Shown here: positions 61,923-64,000 of the stretch, piece after piece
Position numbering within the stretch: position 1 is the first letter of the stretch
How the letters are laid out: the number at the start of each line of letters is the position of its first letter
From: Leptolyngbya sp. KIOST-1
GTDB taxonomy: Bacteria; Cyanobacteriota; Cyanobacteriia; Phormidesmidales; Phormidesmidaceae
Length of the DNA: 64,000 bases
Direction of reading: 5' to 3'
NCBI RefSeq assembly: GCF_000763385.1
Contig: NZ_JQFA01000004.1
Span: forward strand, 1,922,001-1,986,000
Notes under the pieces: model-generated
Databases searched by the model: none
What the model was told of the DNA's origin: nothing
The model's input: only the letters and a program-made list of their open reading frames with translations
Made by a program: the position numbers and the translations under genes

Positions 61923-62984
61923 CTAGAGCCAGCCGGCGCGATCGGTGATGCGCAGGGCTTCGGGGTTGTTGCGGCCAAACACGGAGGCATTCAGGGAGTC
62001 TTCCTTGAATTCGCCAAAGCCCGCCACCACGGAGTCAACCGCCACGCCTTCAACCACAGGGTACTCGTTGTTGCTTTCAGCGAAGATTTGCTGGGCCTCG
62101 GGAGTGGCCAGAAACTCCAGAAACTGCACCGCTGCTGCTGCGTTTGGCGCAGTTCTGACGACCCCAGCGCCGCTGATGTTGACGTGGGTGCCGCGATCGT
62201 CCTGGTTAGGGAAGAAGAGCCCCATGGTTTCGGCCACGGCCTGGTCTTCGGGGCTGCTGGACTTGATCAGACGGGCAAAGTAGTAGGTGTTAGCGATCGC
62301 AACATCGCCCAACCCTGCCGCTGCGGCGCGAATCTGGTCGGTGTCGCCCCCTTCGGGGTTGCGGGCCAAGTTGGCCACCAGGCCCCGAGCCCAGGTTTCG
62401 GTCTCTTCGGCCCCGTGGGCGGCAATCAGCGAACCCACCAGCGACTGGCTGTAGACATTGGTAGAGCTACGGGTGAGAATCCGCCCACGCCACTTAGGAT
62501 CCACCAGATCCTCGTAGGTCGAGAGTTCAGAGGGGTCTACGGTTTCTTTGTTGTAGAACAGCACCCGGGCCCGCTTGGTCAGACCGTACCACAGCCCATC
62601 GGGGTGGCGCAGGTTGTCGGGAATGGCCTCACTCAGGGCGGCGGAAGTCACCGGCTGGAACAGCCCCTCTTGCTCAGCTAGCCACAGGCGTCCGGCATCG
62701 ACGGTCATCAGCAGGTCAGCGGGGCTGTTTTGCCCTTCGCTCTTGATCCGTTCGATCAGCTGGCTAGCGTCGGCCTCGACCACGTTGACCCGAATCCCCG
62801 TAGCCTCGCGGAAGGCTTCATACAGCTGGTCGTCGGTGTCGTAGTGGCGGGAGGAATACAGATTGACCGTTCGCCCCCGGCCAAAACCAAACTGAGCGTT
62901 GGCAGGGCGCTGGCGAAGCTGACCCAGGGCCACAGCGGTGGCGGCAGCACCCGCTCCCAAAAATGTACGTCGTCCTAGTTTCAT
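61923..62984 (-). CDS. futA: Ferric iron ABC transporter substrate-binding protein (FutA/IdiA type)
   Basis: A 353-residue periplasmic binding protein. The N-terminus has a twin-arginine signal (GRRTFLGAGAAATAVALG) with cleavage near residue 30 (ANA), as expected for a Fe(III)-binding protein folded before export. NLYSSRHYDTD includes His47 and Tyr48; Tyr178 (TNVYSQS) and Tyr234-Tyr235 (ANTYYFAR) match the tyrosine ligands known in FutA proteins. It delivers iron to a FutBC-type importer, whose genes are not in the window. It is divergent from the TonB-like gene at 63296. No obvious Fur box is seen. Confidence 0.93.
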   Translation of the reverse strand: MKLGRRTFLGAGAAATAVALGQLRQRPANAQFGFGRGRTVNLYSSRHYDTDDQLYEAFREATGIRVNVVEADASQLIERIKSEGQNSPADLLMTVDAGRLWLAEQEGLFQPVTSAALSEAIPDNLRHPDGLWYGLTKRARVLFYNKETVDPSELSTYEDLVDPKWRGRILTRSSTNVYSQSLVGSLIAAHGAEETETWARGLVANLARNPEGGDTDQIRAAAAGLGDVAIANTYYFARLIKSSSPEDQAVAETMGLFFPNQDDRGTHVNISGAGVVRTAPNAAAAVQFLEFLATPEAQQIFAESNNEYPVVEGVAVDSVVAGFGEFKEDSLNASVFGRNNPEALRITDRAGWL

Positions 62985-63295
62985 AGGGTGTTACCTCAGA
63001 AAAAAACCTCAATCAAGTGGCTTCACATCCAAGCGGAAAAGCTCAGGTCATTGAGAACTTCAGATCGCATTGTACAGCTTGTTGAGAGCTTTTCCCGATA
63101 AAGCCAGCACTAAAGTCCGCCCTATGGTGATTAGTTTCAATACCCTGCTGGCAATGGTGGCCTAGCTGGCAGTCTTTTGCTTTGCCGTTGCCCCTGCCAC
63201 CTAAGCCTTGAGACTATGGGGAAATAGGCCTAGAATGTCCTAAGCAGAATCAGTCCTTCTAGCTTAACCGCATCTGCGATCGCAGTCTTTCGACA
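62985..63295. other. Divergent intergenic region between futA and TonB-like gene
   Basis: About 310 bp that should contain both promoters. I see no convincing Fur-type palindrome or other operator. Confidence 0.45.
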
Positions 63296-64000
63296 ATGAC
63301 TCCCAGACTCGTCTCCTCTACCTTCGCCCGACCTCGACCCGCTGCCCGCCAGCCGGGGCGTGTCCCAGGGAAATCGTGGCTGGGGCCGCTGTGTGTGGTT
63401 GCATCTCTGGCGGTCCACGGGGTGGTGTTGGCGCTGGTCATGCCTGGCCCCGGCGATCCTGCCCCCGCCGATGTGGCCGTAGAAGAGCCCGCCGAATGGG
63501 ACGAGGTTGCGGTCATGGTGCTGCCTCCCCCAGCGCCGGAAGAAGCCTCGCCAGAGGCGGCGCCCGCCGCACCGCCAGCAAATGCCCCGGCGGTACCGTC
63601 GGCCCCCCAGGCAATTACGGCACCGCCTACCCCCGCGCCACCCCAGGCCGAGGCTGCCCCACAGTTAGCTCCGCAGGCGGCCCCGCCATCGCCGGCTCCC
63701 CCCGAGCCAGCTGCCTTCACCCCGCCGCCCTCGCCCCCTGCCCCTGAACCCGACCCCGCTGGCCCCTTCGCCAACTTTCCCCACCTCTATGGAGCCCAGG
63801 CCACCTGCGAAGGGATGACCGACTGCTGGCGCAGCCCCGTCAGCAGCAGCTGGCGCGGAGCCGCCAGCGACCTTAGAGAACAGCTGGAGGCCCAGGGCTA
63901 CACCCTCCGCAACGTGACCGGCGAAGTGCTCTCCATCGACTCCGGCGTCAGAATCTACGCCGTCAGCAAACCCGGCGAAGCCAGCTACTACCTGAATTTG
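63296..64000 (+). CDS. TonB-like proline-rich envelope protein, 3'-truncated by window edge
   Basis: The frame from the ATG at 63296 stays open to the last base (235 codons), so the gene continues outside. The start resembles TonB: a short cytoplasmic Arg-rich part, one membrane anchor at about residues 28-51 (PLCVVASLAVHGVVLALVMP, with the His-containing SxxxH pattern), an acidic patch and a long Pro/Ala-rich periplasmic spacer (residues ~75-160). From about residue 163 a folded domain begins (FPHLYGAQATCEGMTDCW) with two cysteines. It may couple energy to outer-membrane uptake. The neighbouring futA fits iron uptake, but this is inferred. Confidence 0.75.
   Translation, partial: MTPRLVSSTFARPRPAARQPGRVPGKSWLGPLCVVASLAVHGVVLALVMPGPGDPAPADVAVEEPAEWDEVAVMVLPPPAPEEASPEAAPAAPPANAPAVPSAPQAITAPPTPAPPQAEAAPQLAPQAAPPSPAPPEPAAFTPPPSPPAPEPDPAGPFANFPHLYGAQATCEGMTDCWRSPVSSSWRGAASDLREQLEAQGYTLRNVTGEVLSIDSGVRIYAVSKPGEASYYLNL

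Noticed and set aside
62985-63295. Looked for a Fur box between futA and the TonB-like gene.
   Set aside because: No palindromic AT-rich match close to the Fur consensus was found by eye.

Overview
The window is chromosomal DNA of a filamentous, GC-rich cyanobacterium of the Leptolyngbya/Nodosilinea/Phormidium type. This is inferred from the abundant HIP1 octamer (GCGATCGC), a cyAbrB regulator, a cyanoexosortase with PTPA-CTERM substrates, an HpsJ-like protein, a FutA-type iron-binding protein, a phycobiliprotein-like protein and many small cyanobacteria-specific unknowns. No rRNA, tRNA, CRISPR array or intact insertion sequence was seen.

Positions 1-19124 form one long plus-strand exopolysaccharide island. 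It holds twelve recognisable glycosyltransferases (GT2, GT4, a CgeB-like enzyme and a GT14 core-2-branching-type enzyme), one unrecognised protein, an O-antigen polymerase/ligase-like membrane protein, an HpsJ-like protein and a cyanoexosortase. Two secreted PTPA-CTERM proteins follow (19426-20124 plus strand, 20592-21230 minus strand), facing each other across back-to-back terminators. The layout suggests that sugar-chain assembly and C-terminal protein sorting to the envelope are encoded together. The first ~6.6 kb are visibly AT-richer and almost without HIP1 sites, which suggests a recently acquired or exchanged cassette.

Positions 21638-34205 are mostly housekeeping: a decayed Uma2 gene, a ClC-CBS-USP chloride transporter with an unusual gate residue, a polyisoprenyl-phosphate glycosyltransferase, a C40 peptidase paired with a large unknown membrane protein, cyAbrB, an Rrf2 regulator overlapping cbiB, ddl, and plsY. 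Positions 34505-42294 hold a fasciclin lipoprotein, a GPH sugar transporter, small envelope proteins, a pentapeptide-repeat protein overlapping cutA, and gnd.

Positions 42869-45617 are a run of five short secreted proteins. The first two carry a duplicated Q/N/G-rich, curlin-like repeat. With the PTPA-CTERM locus this is the best candidate for an undescribed surface system. Positions 45720-64000 hold comEC (with a degenerate nuclease-like domain), a SPOR protein, a PspA/IM30 protein, an NCS1 permease, a phospholipase-D-type cardiolipin synthase, ilvE, a large Fe-S membrane protein fused to a cyclic-nucleotide-binding-like domain, a DUF1028 protein, asnB, an orphan phycobiliprotein-like gene, futA and the start of a TonB-like gene cut by the window edge.
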